Assembly: GCA_016302545.1 (NCBI GenBank)
Contig: JAEDNK010000007.1
Coordinates: forward strand, 1-25,579
Reading direction: 5' to 3'
Origin: Bacillota bacterium
Lineage (GTDB): Bacteria > Bacillota > Clostridia > Peptostreptococcales > Anaerovoracaceae
Length of the DNA stretch: 25,579 bases
Position 1 is the stretch's first letter, and every line of letters starts with the position of its first letter. A program made the position numbers and the translations under genes. Below the pieces are notes generated by a model. The model saw only the letters and a program-made list of their open reading frames with translations. It was not told where the DNA came from and did no database searches. Below, piece by piece: positions 6,757 to 14,588 of this stretch.

Positions 6757-6977
6757 TTATTCATTTTTTTCCGACCAATCGCTGGAACCCGCATAAAAAG
6801 TATTGGAGTCAGAAAAAAATTTCAGAGGGTCAGGGATACGCGGCTGTTTAAAGGCAAAAAAGCGCTGTTTTTTGCAAAAAAACAGCGCTCTGCATCCGAT
6901 TGACACAAGTTTTTTTCTGATTTTAAATTTAATTTCAACGGTTTGCGGGTTTCGCCGGAAAATTTTGCATAAAGTGC
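6757..6977 (-). repeat. 221-bp inverted repeat, copy B
   Basis: This is the exact inverted partner of 5529-5749, in the opposite orientation on the other side of the nuclease-like gene. The 1,007 bp between the copies (5750-6756) hold only that gene and its promoter. Homologous recombination between the copies would invert this segment. Confidence 0.97.
6856..6889 (-). terminator. Intrinsic terminator inside repeat B
   Basis: This is the mirror of the repeat A terminator: a 13-bp stem over 6861-6889 and a U tract (6856-6861) on the minus strand. It would stop leftward transcription that passes the operon terminator at 7066-7097, before it reaches the nuclease-like gene. Confidence 0.85.
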
Positions 6978-6978
6978 T

Positions 6979-7044
6979 AGTTGGGGGCTCGCCGTGCATG
7001 GGCAATGTGCCGGTTGGACGCTCGCCGCGCATGGGCAATGTGCC
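6979..7044 (-). repeat. GC-rich tandem repeat at the outer edge of inverted repeat B
   Basis: Two 33-bp units (6979-7011 and 7012-7044) match at 29 of 33 positions, and a partial third unit follows. Each contains GGCACATTGCC on the minus strand, a short hairpin. It occupies the same place relative to repeat B as the 37-bp array does relative to repeat A. The sequence is related in style (GGCA starts, GCGCGGCG blocks) but clearly not identical. Confidence 0.88.
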
Positions 7045-7065
7045 CATTGCGCATCCGTCATACAC

Positions 7066-7097
7066 AAAAAGCGTGCTGACGATTAAATCAGCACGCT
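7066..7097 (-). terminator. Operon terminator overlapping the last codons of the export gene
   Basis: On the minus strand AGCGTGCTGA (7088-7097) pairs over 10 bp with TCAGCACGCT (7070-7079) around an 8-nt loop, and a U tract (7066-7070) follows. The upstream arm lies within the last codons of the 7083-7559 gene. It is the 3' end of the long housekeeping operon. Confidence 0.88.
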
Positions 7098-7559
7098 TAC
7101 TCCGTATGTTGCTATCGTTACAATCAGTCCGGCGGTCACTACGCCGGCTGCAATGGCGGGAAATGCTCTCTTTAACTGCATATCAAGCATTGCGGCCACA
7201 AGGGCTCCCGTCCATGCTCCTGTGCCCGGCAGGGGAATGGCTACCAGAATCATCAGGCCCCAGAACTCATATTTGAGCACCTGAGCTTTTTTTGCGTCGG
7301 CCTTTGCCTCCATGCGGCGCACAAGGTCTCCAAGCCACCGGCTTTTTCCCTGCAACCATTTAAAAATCTTTCGTATAAATACGATTATAAACGGTACCGG
7401 AACCAAATTGCCTATGATCGAGACGACCAAAGCCAGACGAATATCCATACCGGCAATGACTGCCGCGGGAATTGCTCCCCGCAGTTCAATGACCGGCACC
7501 ATTGAAATCAAAAATGTCATCAGTATGTTTCCCCAGAAAGTACCCCAAAACGAAAACAT
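7083..7559 (-). CDS. Small multidrug export protein (COG2426 family)
   Basis: This 158-residue membrane protein matches the Sm_multidrug_ex family. It has hydrophobic segments at about 5-25, 30-62, 98-125 and 132-157, with the family motifs PVIELRGAIPAAV near the N-terminus and PLPGTGAWTGALVA near residue 110. A basic loop (about 63-92) is probably cytoplasmic. Despite the family name, transport activity is poorly documented, so the substrate is unknown. Its ATG overlaps the ppdK stop by one base (TAATG), showing translational coupling. It is the last gene of the operon, and the terminator begins inside its coding end. Confidence 0.88.
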   Translation of the reverse strand: MFSFWGTFWGNILMTFLISMVPVIELRGAIPAAVIAGMDIRLALVVSIIGNLVPVPFIIVFIRKIFKWLQGKSRWLGDLVRRMEAKADAKKAQVLKYEFWGLMILVAIPLPGTGAWTGALVAAMLDMQLKRAFPAIAAGVVTAGLIVTIATYGVSVLI

Positions 7560-10225
7560 TATACGCTTCCTCCATTTTTGGTGCCCCCTTGAACAGCTTC
7601 AGACAAAGCCTTTACGACAGCCTGAGCAGCGGCAAGCCTTGCTGCGGGTACTCTGAAAGGTGAGCAGGACACATAGTTAAGCCCCACATTATGACAGAAC
7701 TCTATGGTTTTAGGATCGCCTCCATGTTCACCGCAGATGCCAAGCTTGATGTTCGGTCTGGTCTGACGTCCGAGAGTCACTGCCATGTCAACCAGCTTGC
7801 CCACACCCTCTGTGTCCAGAGTCCGGAAAGGATCATTTTCCATAATGCCCTGTGTCACGTATTCTTCTATGAGCTTACCCGTATCGTCTCGAGAAAAGCC
7901 GAAGGTCATCTGTGTCAGATCGTTGGTGCCGAAAGAAAAGAATTCCGCTTCCGATGCCACGGCGTCTGCAGTCAGCGCTGCTCTTGGAGTCTCAATCATA
8001 GTGCCTACCATGTATTCCATATCGACACCCGCATCCCTTATGCATCTGTCCGCCGTCTCCACTACTACCTTCTTCACGGCGGCAAGCTCCGCTTTGGAGC
8101 CAACCAGCGGTATCATTATTTCAGGTACGATATCTATATTATCCTCTCGGGAAACCTCAATAGCCGCGTCGATTATGGCCTCTGTCTGCATTACAGCGAT
8201 TTCAGGGTCGGTAACCGCTAATCTGCAGCCTCTGTGCCCCAGCATAGGGTTCAGCTCGTGAAGCTCAGATACCTTGGCGGAAAGCTTTTCAAAGGAAACC
8301 CCCATTATCTTGGCAAGCTCTTCGATATCCTCCTTTTCCTGAGGCAGAAACTCGTGTAAAGGAGGATCAAGAAGCCTTATGGTGACAGGACGTTCTCCCA
8401 TAACCTTAAAAATTTCCTTGAAGTCTCCCTGCTGGAAAGGCTTCAGCACTTTGAGCGCCGCCGCCTTTGCCTCGTGGGTGTCCGCAAGTATCATGCGCCT
8501 GATGGCCGGTATTCTCTCCTCGTCAAAGAACATGTGCTCTGTCCGGCAGAGTCCGATACCCTCTGCCCCAAAAGCCAGCGCCTGAGCCGCATCCTTAGGG
8601 TTATCCGCATTGGCGCGGACCTTAAGCTCTCTTATTTCGTCTGCCCAGCTCATAAGGGTTGCAAAATCGCCAGAAACCTCCGGCTCTACGGTATTCAGCT
8701 TTCCAAGGTACACGCAGCCTGTACTGCCGTCTATGGAAATATATTCTCCCTCCTGCACTTCGCTATCGTCGGGAAGTATTATCTTCTTTTCGGTCTCACT
8801 GACGCGTATCTGCGAACAGCCTGCCACGCAGCACTTGCCCATTCCTCTGGCGACTACAGCTGCATGTGAGGTCATGCCGCCTCTGGCTGTCAGTATGCCT
8901 TCTGCGGCAACCATGCCTGCTAAGTCCTCAGGCGAGGTTTCCTCTCTCACAAGAAGCACTTTCGTGCCCTTAGCTGCGGCCTCGGCCGCAGCCTGCGCCG
9001 TAAAGCACACCTGACCGCAGGCTGCGCCCGGCGAAGCCGCCAGGCCCGTGGCCACGGGCGCCGAGGCCGCAAGCTCAGCCGCATCGAAAGCAGGATGCAG
9101 AAGCTGGTCAATCTGCTCAGGAGCCAGACGGGTAATAGCCGTCTTCTTATCGATAAGCCCTTCCTCCACCATGTCCACGGCAATCTTGACAGCCGCCTGA
9201 GCCGTGCGCTTGCCGTTTCTTGTCTGGAGCATGTAGAGCTTGTTTCTTTCTACTGTAAACTCCATGTCCTGCACATCCTTGTAGTGCTTTTCAAGGAGCT
9301 CTGCAATCTTGACGAATCCCTTGTAACAGTCAGGGAAGGCTTCCGCCATTTTATCGATGTCAAGAGGCGTTCTCACACCTGCAACCACATCCTCACCCTG
9401 GGCATTTACAAGAAACTCCCCAAATATTTTGTTTTCTCCGGTAGACGGGTTTCTTGTAAATGCCACGCCTGTACCGGAAGTATCGCCCATATTTCCGAAA
9501 ACCATGGACTGTACATTTACTGCAGTACCAAGGTCTCCCGGTATTCCGTTGAGCTTTCTGTAGAGGATGGCTCTGTCGTTGTTCCATGAGCGGAATACAG
9601 CCTTGACAGCCTCCAGAAGCTGCTCCTTCGGGTCCTGCGGGAAATCCCTGCCCGTTTGGCTCATAACGATTTCCTTATATCCCACAATTACAGCTTCTAA
9701 ATCCTCTGCGGTTAAATCCACATCAAACTTTACGCCCTTTTCTTCCTTGCGTCCGTCGAAGACACGGTCAAACTCAGCCTTTGGAATTCCGAGCACCACA
9801 TCCCCGAACATCTGGATGAAGCGGCGATAGCTGTCCATGGCGAATCTCCTGTTTTCAGTGAGTGCCGCCAGGCCTTCCACGCTTCTGTCGTTAAGTCCAA
9901 GATTGAGGATGGTATCCATCATTCCCGGCATGGAAATTACCGCGCCTGAACGAACGGAAACAAGCAGCGGGTTTTCATCCGAACCGAATTTTTTGCCCGT
10001 TACATTTTCCAGTTCCTCAATTTTCTCATATACGGCCTCCACCACATCATCGGCAAGAGTACGATTCTCATCGTAATATCTGTTACATGCCTCTGTTGTA
10101 ATCGTGAAGCCAAAAGGTACCGGAAGACCGATTTTGGTCATTTCCGCAAGATTTGCTCCTTTTCCCCCCAGAAGGTCCTTCATGGTCTTATCGCCTTCAT
10201 TAAAGGAGTATACATATTTTCCCAT
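7559..10225 (-). CDS. ppdK: Pyruvate, phosphate dikinase
   Basis: The cytosolic enzyme interconverts pyruvate, ATP and phosphate with phosphoenolpyruvate, AMP and pyrophosphate; in anaerobic Clostridia it often runs as a pyrophosphate-saving glycolytic step. At 888 residues it is full length. The N-terminal ATP-binding domain shows KDLLGGKGANLAEM and VSVRSGAVISMPGMMDT. The central swivelling domain carries catalytic His454 in GGMTSHAAVVARGMGK, and the adjacent Thr452 is the usual regulatory phosphorylation site. The C-terminal PEP/pyruvate barrel shows GAEGIGLCRTEHMFF, GTNDLTQMTFGFSRDD and CGEHGGDP. I chose ATG 10225 because GGAG lies 6 bp upstream; a GTG seven codons earlier has no good ribosome site. 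It follows glyS by 28 bp. Confidence 0.97.
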   Translation of the reverse strand: MGKYVYSFNEGDKTMKDLLGGKGANLAEMTKIGLPVPFGFTITTEACNRYYDENRTLADDVVEAVYEKIEELENVTGKKFGSDENPLLVSVRSGAVISMPGMMDTILNLGLNDRSVEGLAALTENRRFAMDSYRRFIQMFGDVVLGIPKAEFDRVFDGRKEEKGVKFDVDLTAEDLEAVIVGYKEIVMSQTGRDFPQDPKEQLLEAVKAVFRSWNNDRAILYRKLNGIPGDLGTAVNVQSMVFGNMGDTSGTGVAFTRNPSTGENKIFGEFLVNAQGEDVVAGVRTPLDIDKMAEAFPDCYKGFVKIAELLEKHYKDVQDMEFTVERNKLYMLQTRNGKRTAQAAVKIAVDMVEEGLIDKKTAITRLAPEQIDQLLHPAFDAAELAASAPVATGLAASPGAACGQVCFTAQAAAEAAAKGTKVLLVREETSPEDLAGMVAAEGILTARGGMTSHAAVVARGMGKCCVAGCSQIRVSETEKKIILPDDSEVQEGEYISIDGSTGCVYLGKLNTVEPEVSGDFATLMSWADEIRELKVRANADNPKDAAQALAFGAEGIGLCRTEHMFFDEERIPAIRRMILADTHEAKAAALKVLKPFQQGDFKEIFKVMGERPVTIRLLDPPLHEFLPQEKEDIEELAKIMGVSFEKLSAKVSELHELNPMLGHRGCRLAVTDPEIAVMQTEAIIDAAIEVSREDNIDIVPEIMIPLVGSKAELAAVKKVVVETADRCIRDAGVDMEYMVGTMIETPRAALTADAVASEAEFFSFGTNDLTQMTFGFSRDDTGKLIEEYVTQGIMENDPFRTLDTEGVGKLVDMAVTLGRQTRPNIKLGICGEHGGDPKTIEFCHNVGLNYVSCSPFRVPAARLAAAQAVVKALSEAVQGGTKNGGSV

Positions 10226-10253
10226 TAAATTCTCCGTTTCTGTCACCCTATAA

Positions 10254-11657
10254 TCAGAATGACAATCTTTCCTCGATATAAGCGCGCACCTCGCCTACCG
10301 GAATTCTTACCTGCTCCATGGTGTCTCTGTCACGGACAGTCACGCAGCCGTCGGTCTCCGTATCGAAGTCCACGCAAATGCAGAATGGAGTTCCTATTTC
10401 GTCTTCTCTTCTGTATCTCTTTCCGATTGAACCCGCTGCATCGTAGTCGACCATGAAGTACTTGGAAAGCTCTTCATGAATCGGTTCTGCGATCGGTGAT
10501 AATTTCTTTGCCAGAGGCAGTACCGCTGCCTTAAACGGTGCCAGAGCAGGGTGGAATTTCATTACCACTCTCACATCCTCCTTGCCGTTTGCATCGGTGA
10601 GAACCTCTTCGTTGTATGCGTCAACCAGGAAAGCAAGAGCAACTCTGTCTGCTCCCAGTGACGGTTCAATTACATAAGGAACGTACTTTTCCCCTGTCTC
10701 GGAATCTACATAGCTTAAATCCTGTCCTGATGTGTTGATATGCTGAGTAAGGTCGAAGTTTGTCCTGTCTGCGATGCCCCACAGCTCGCCCCAGCCGAAC
10801 GGGAACAGATACTCGATATCTGTAGTCGCATTGCTGTAGTGTGAAAGTTCCTCCTGTTCATGGTCACGGGTCCTGATGTGATCCATGTTCATGTTCAGGC
10901 TCTTAAGGAAGTTTACGCAGTATTCCTTCCAGTAACCGAACCACTCTAAATCAGTTCCCGGCTTGCAGAAGAATTCAAGCTCCATCTGCTCGAACTCTCT
11001 GGTTCTGAAAGTAAAGTTGCCCGGAGTGATTTCGTTTCTGAAGGATTTACCTATCTGGGCTATTCCGAAAGGCACTTTCTTTCTTGCGGTTCTCTGCACA
11101 TTTCTGAAGTTTACGAAGATTCCCTGTGCAGTTTCTGGTCTCAGATAAATCTCTGCCTTGGAATCCTCTGTTACACCCTGGAAAGTCTTAAACATCAGGT
11201 TGAACTGACGGATTCCGGTAAAATCCGACTTGCCGCATTCAGGACAAGGGATGTTATTTTCGGCAATGTAGCTTTCAAGCTTTTCGTTTGACCAGCCGTC
11301 AACAGTTACGCCTTCTATTCCCTTTGCCTGATGATACTCCTCAATGAGCTTGTCTGCTCTGAATCTTGCCTTACAGGACTTGCAGTCGATCAATGGATCT
11401 GCGAATCCGCCCACATGACCTGATGCAACCCATGTTTTAGGGTTCATAAGAATAGCCGCATCAAGACCTACATTGTACTTCGATTCCTGTACGAACTTTC
11501 TCCACCATGCCTTCTTTACATTGTTCTTGAATTCAACGCCAAGAGGGCCATAATCCCATGTGTTGGCCAATCCGCCGTATATTTCCGAGCCCGGAAAAAC
11601 AAATCCTCTGTTCTTCGCAAGGGCCACTATTTTTTCCATTGTTACTTCTCTGTCCAT
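10254..11657 (-). CDS. glyS: Glycyl-tRNA synthetase, single-chain dimeric type
   Basis: A class II synthetase that charges tRNA-Gly with glycine in the cytosol. The first residues, EKIVALAKNRGFVFPGSEIYGGLANTW-type sequence, are characteristic of the alpha2 enzyme (sometimes called GlyQS). Motif 2 is FRNEITPGNFTFRTREFEQ and motif 3 is GADRVALAFLVDAY; the anticodon-binding domain closes the protein (KKLSPIAEPIHEEL to the end). Cysteine pairs CKSCKARF and CPECGKSDF form the insertion that binds zinc in this family. Length is 467 residues from ATG 11657. A TTG two codons upstream (11663) has better spacing to AGGAAGG and may be the true start. No T-box leader fits in the 57-bp gap upstream, so expression probably follows the operon. 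Confidence 0.96.
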   Translation of the reverse strand: MDREVTMEKIVALAKNRGFVFPGSEIYGGLANTWDYGPLGVEFKNNVKKAWWRKFVQESKYNVGLDAAILMNPKTWVASGHVGGFADPLIDCKSCKARFRADKLIEEYHQAKGIEGVTVDGWSNEKLESYIAENNIPCPECGKSDFTGIRQFNLMFKTFQGVTEDSKAEIYLRPETAQGIFVNFRNVQRTARKKVPFGIAQIGKSFRNEITPGNFTFRTREFEQMELEFFCKPGTDLEWFGYWKEYCVNFLKSLNMNMDHIRTRDHEQEELSHYSNATTDIEYLFPFGWGELWGIADRTNFDLTQHINTSGQDLSYVDSETGEKYVPYVIEPSLGADRVALAFLVDAYNEEVLTDANGKEDVRVVMKFHPALAPFKAAVLPLAKKLSPIAEPIHEELSKYFMVDYDAAGSIGKRYRREDEIGTPFCICVDFDTETDGCVTVRDRDTMEQVRIPVGEVRAYIEERLSF

Positions 11658-11714
11658 TTTCAATAAAATCCTTCCTCGTTTCTTTTTCTTCTATTTCTTG
11701 TTTTTTTCTGAATA

Positions 11715-12428
11715 CTATTTTTCTTCTTCATCCTTTTCGCAGCAGCAGTCATCCTTTTTGCCGCAGCAGCAGTCCTCTGCCTTATCAATTAAATCCTCCA
11801 CAGCGTCCTCTGCGTCGTCAGCGAAATCTTCGCCTTTTTTCTTGAATTCCTCAAACTTGCCTACGGCTGCTTCCTTGATGGTGTTATAGGTTTCAGTGCC
11901 CTTCTTAACCACATCGTCGATGACTCCCGGTGCCTTTTCCCTGACATCGTTTACTACATCTGTACCCTTGGCTACCACTTCATCGATAACCACAGAACCT
12001 CTTTCCTTTACTTCGCTTGCAGCGGCCTCAGCCTTTTCGCTGATGTCGATTACTCTGCCGTCGTCTGTTGTAAGCTCGATTTTGCACTTGAAGCCAAAGG
12101 CTGCGATAGCGGCAGCAATTACTCCCCAAGGTGCTACGATGGTTCCCACGATTCCCACGTTTACAGGAATGTTGACGATGGTCTCTTCATCCTTCTTCAC
12201 CGAAATCTTGGAAATGTTGCCCTTCTTTACCAGCTCCTTTATCTTATCCACGGTTTCATTTGCAACCTCGCCTGCCTTGCTCTGCTTCTTTACATCCACA
12301 GTCTCCTCGATAGCTATGATGGCGTCTACCACACTGCCGTCAGCCGCTTCAAGAGCTTCCTTTGCTTCTTTATAGGATACGCCTGTTCTGTCCTTAACCA
12401 GTTCAATCTTTTCTAATGTGATTTCCAT
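11715..12428 (-). CDS. DUF4342 protein with UBA-like N-terminus and Cys-rich tail
   Basis: A 237-residue protein of unknown function. Residues 1-42 (LEKIELVKDRTGVSYKEAKE) look like a UBA-like fold, as in EF-Ts, and the middle (about 60-128) fits DUF4342: a basic helix, VNIPVNVGIVGTIVAPWGV and a hydrophobic stretch that could be membrane-associated. From about 130 to 200 it has 11-residue-like amphipathic repeats (VIDEVVAKGTDVVNDV, VIDDVVKKGTETYNTI) similar to apolipoprotein or LEA-type helices. It ends with two CCC triplets (220-222 and 228-230) separated by a charged linker, a likely metal or redox site that I do not regard as a normal part of DUF4342. ATG is preceded by CAGGAGG. It sits between recO and glyS, with 28 bp after the recO stop. 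Confidence 0.75.
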   Translation of the reverse strand: MEITLEKIELVKDRTGVSYKEAKEALEAADGSVVDAIIAIEETVDVKKQSKAGEVANETVDKIKELVKKGNISKISVKKDEETIVNIPVNVGIVGTIVAPWGVIAAAIAAFGFKCKIELTTDDGRVIDISEKAEAAASEVKERGSVVIDEVVAKGTDVVNDVREKAPGVIDDVVKKGTETYNTIKEAAVGKFEEFKKKGEDFADDAEDAVEDLIDKAEDCCCGKKDDCCCEKDEEEK

Positions 12429-12456
12429 TTTAATACCTCCTGTTACTCTGAATTAT

Positions 12457-13239
12457 TTAATTGATAATAAAATCCTCACTTTTAAGCTTTCCCACATCTA
12501 AATGATATGCCAGATAGCTTTTTAATATTGCCCTCAGTTCCTTCAGAATTCCCTCATCGAGGGCGATTTTTCCGAAGGTGCTCATAGGCTCTTTCTGAAA
12601 ATACTTTAATATATTAACTATACCAAAATTTGTGTCATAAATCAACGGTTCATTTGCCTTCGCCTTTGACTTAGCCTTCGCCTCCGTATCTTCCGCAGCA
12701 GCACGGGCGCATTCTGCGCACATCATCCCTCCTCCGGAAACGCTGAAAAACCTGTCAGCCCCCCGGCAGCCGCAGACACAGCAGCTGTCAAGCTCCGGCA
12801 TAGTCCCCATTATATCAAGCACCTTTACCATATATGCCATCACAAGAGTATCATGTTTTTTGCTTCGTTTCTCCAAAGTGTTCAGAAAATCCAGCAGCAG
12901 TCCGAACATCCGAGGCTGGGGCAGGTCGTCTGCCAGCAGCTTTTCCGTCAGCTCCAGCACATAGGAGCCTGCCATATATTTATCCAAATCCTCTCCCAGA
13001 GAATAAAAACTCTCTATGACCTGTCCGCTGTTAAGGCTGTAGCTGTCTCTGCCTTTAAAAAGCTCGTATCTGCCGTAGGTAAAGGGCCTTACTGCCAGAG
13101 CGGACTTGTTCTTTCCCCCTTCGGTAATGCTTGTTCCCACGCTTATCTTTCCGAACTTCCGTGAAAACAAAAGGAGCATTCTGCGCCCGTTAAGGGTTTT
13201 TACCTGTCTCAATACGATTGCTTCCGTGTCAGTAACCAC
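12457..13239 (-). CDS. recO: DNA repair protein RecO
   Basis: RecO works with RecF and RecR to load RecA on SSB-coated single-stranded DNA. This 260-residue protein has an N-terminal OB fold beginning VTDTEAIVLRQVKTLNGRR, with FGKISVGTSITEGGKNKS as the usual second-strand region, and a helical C-terminal domain. The zinc finger shows CCVCG (153-157) and CAEC (174-177). A low-complexity Ala/Lys/Glu linker (about 180-196) lies just after the finger and seems to be a lineage-specific insertion. Start is GTG 13239 with GGAGG 7 bp upstream. The era-recO order is common in Firmicutes. Confidence 0.93.
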   Translation of the reverse strand: MVTDTEAIVLRQVKTLNGRRMLLLFSRKFGKISVGTSITEGGKNKSALAVRPFTYGRYELFKGRDSYSLNSGQVIESFYSLGEDLDKYMAGSYVLELTEKLLADDLPQPRMFGLLLDFLNTLEKRSKKHDTLVMAYMVKVLDIMGTMPELDSCCVCGCRGADRFFSVSGGGMMCAECARAAAEDTEAKAKSKAKANEPLIYDTNFGIVNILKYFQKEPMSTFGKIALDEGILKELRAILKSYLAYHLDVGKLKSEDFIIN

Positions 13240-13250
13240 CGGATACCTCC

Positions 13251-14159
13251 TTACTCATCCCTGTAGCCGAAATTGGAAAGGGCCAGGTCCGAGTCGCGCC
13301 AGTTTTCCTTGACCTTGACCCAGAGCTGCAGGAAAACCTTAGTACCCAGCAAAGCTTCTATTTCCAGTCTGGCGGCCTTGCCGACGCCCTTAAGCTTTTT
13401 TCCCTGTTTTCCTATTATTATTCCCTTGTGGGACTTTCTCTCGCAGTAAATTACAGCTCCTATGCGTGTTATGCCCTGCTCCTCGCTGTAGCTTTCTATC
13501 TCCACCGCTACACCGTGAGGCACTTCATCCTCCAGATAAAGAAGCAGCTTTTCTCTTATGATTTCGCTGACGATAAACCTTTCCGGATGGTCTGTCACCA
13601 TATCCTCAGGAAAGAACATGGGTCCCTCCTCCAGAAAATCCTCAATTCTTCCCAGCAGCTTCTCAACGTTGCGCCCCTCCAGCGCCGAAGTCCCGAAAAC
13701 ATCGTCAAAGATGCCCATGCTGCTGTATTCCTCGTAAATGCTGCGGAAATACTCCGGCTCCATGGCGTCGATCTTGTTTATGACGAGAATTTTCGGCGTG
13801 TCGATTTCCTTAAGCTTATCCAGAATGTATCTGTCACCCGGACCCTTGTTTATGTCCGAATCCACCAGAAACAGCACCACATCCACCTCTTTAAAGGTGT
13901 TTAAGGCCGAGTCCGTCATAAAGGCTCCCAGTTTGCTGTGAGGCTTATGGATTCCCGGAGTATCGATAAATACCATCTGCACTCCGTCCTCGCCGCCGTC
14001 TTCTGTTTCCTCAAGCCTTGTGTAGATACCCCTTATTACATTTCTGGTAGTCTGGGGCTTGTCCGTGGTAATGGCTATTTTTTCTCCCAGTATTGAGTTA
14101 AGCAGGGTGGACTTGCCCACGTTGGGACGTCCCACTATTCCTATAAATCCCGTTTTCAA
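13251..14159 (-). CDS. era: GTPase Era
   Basis: Essential GTPase that binds the 3' end of 16S rRNA during 30S maturation. The 302 residues show G1 GRPNVGKST (10-18), the TTRN switch region, G3 DTPGIHKPHSKLG, G4 NKID and a C-terminal type 2 KH domain with VIYCERKSHKGIIIGKQGK. Start is TTG 14159, which overlaps the cdd stop (TTGA) and follows GGAGGG by 9 bp. The neighbours ybeY and cdd fit the conserved Firmicutes cluster phoH-ybeY-(dgkA)-cdd-era; dgkA is absent here. Confidence 0.96.
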   Translation of the reverse strand: MKTGFIGIVGRPNVGKSTLLNSILGEKIAITTDKPQTTRNVIRGIYTRLEETEDGGEDGVQMVFIDTPGIHKPHSKLGAFMTDSALNTFKEVDVVLFLVDSDINKGPGDRYILDKLKEIDTPKILVINKIDAMEPEYFRSIYEEYSSMGIFDDVFGTSALEGRNVEKLLGRIEDFLEEGPMFFPEDMVTDHPERFIVSEIIREKLLLYLEDEVPHGVAVEIESYSEEQGITRIGAVIYCERKSHKGIIIGKQGKKLKGVGKAARLEIEALLGTKVFLQLWVKVKENWRDSDLALSNFGYRDE

Positions 14160-14536
14160 AGTCTGAATCCCTCCGGTAGTATTTCTTCCATTGTGTAAAC
14201 TTTAAGGGAGTCCTCATCGTCTCCCGTAATAATCTTGAAGTCGTCGTCGCAGAATTCCTTCATGAACTGCCTGCAGATTCCGCAGGGCCAGGCCTCGCCG
14301 TCACTTGAAACGATTGCGATAGCTTCAAACTCCATGGTTCCCTCGGAAATCGCCTTTACAAATGCTGTTCTCTCCGCACAGATTGTGGCACCGAATGAAG
14401 AGTTTTCCACATTGCAGCCGGTAAACACCTGGCCGTCTTTGGAAAGCAGTGCCGCCCCCACCTTAAATTTGGAAAAGGGCGCATAAGCTCTGTCCAGCAT
14501 GCCGCACGCCATACCGTATAAATCCTTATACATCAT
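14156..14536 (-). CDS. cdd: Cytidine deaminase
   Basis: Zinc enzyme of pyrimidine salvage that converts cytidine and deoxycytidine to uridine and deoxyuridine in the cytosol. At 126 residues it is the homotetrameric short form. Zinc ligands are Cys53 in TICAERTAF, with catalytic Glu55, and Cys85 and Cys88 in PCGICRQF. The substrate-binding FKVGAALL and GCNVENSSFG motifs are intact. Two ATG codons in a row begin the gene; I use the first. Its stop overlaps the era start. Confidence 0.96.
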   Translation of the reverse strand: MMYKDLYGMACGMLDRAYAPFSKFKVGAALLSKDGQVFTGCNVENSSFGATICAERTAFVKAISEGTMEFEAIAIVSSDGEAWPCGICRQFMKEFCDDDFKIITGDDEDSLKVYTMEEILPEGFRL

Positions 14537-14554
14537 AGTCTCAATTCTCCTCTC

Positions 14555-14588
14555 ATCTCTGAACTCTAATCTCTGAACTCTAATCTCT
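14555..14588 (-). repeat. 14-bp tandem repeat between ybeY and cdd
   Basis: Two exact 14-bp copies (14555-14568 and 14569-14582) and a partial third copy lie at the ybeY-cdd junction; the ybeY stop falls in the repeat. It looks like replication slippage and lengthens the gap without touching the cdd ribosome site. Confidence 0.9.

Noticed and set aside
5468..7044. CRISPR-like array in the GC-rich repeats
   Set aside because: Each side has only two units with almost no spacer variation, and no cas gene is present.
6757..7065. Open frame of about 102 codons on the minus strand through repeat B
   Set aside because: It crosses the same terminator and the tandem repeat, and the apparent GTLPMRGE repeats in it are a by-product of the 33-bp DNA repeat. 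No independent support for a protein.
7691..8869. Several plus-strand open frames of 130-176 codons
   Set aside because: They are antisense to ppdK, whose full-length reading frame and motifs are certain.
11658..11714. T-box riboswitch upstream of glyS
   Set aside because: The gap is only 57 bp, too short for a T-box leader, and contains no specifier or T-box motif that I can see.
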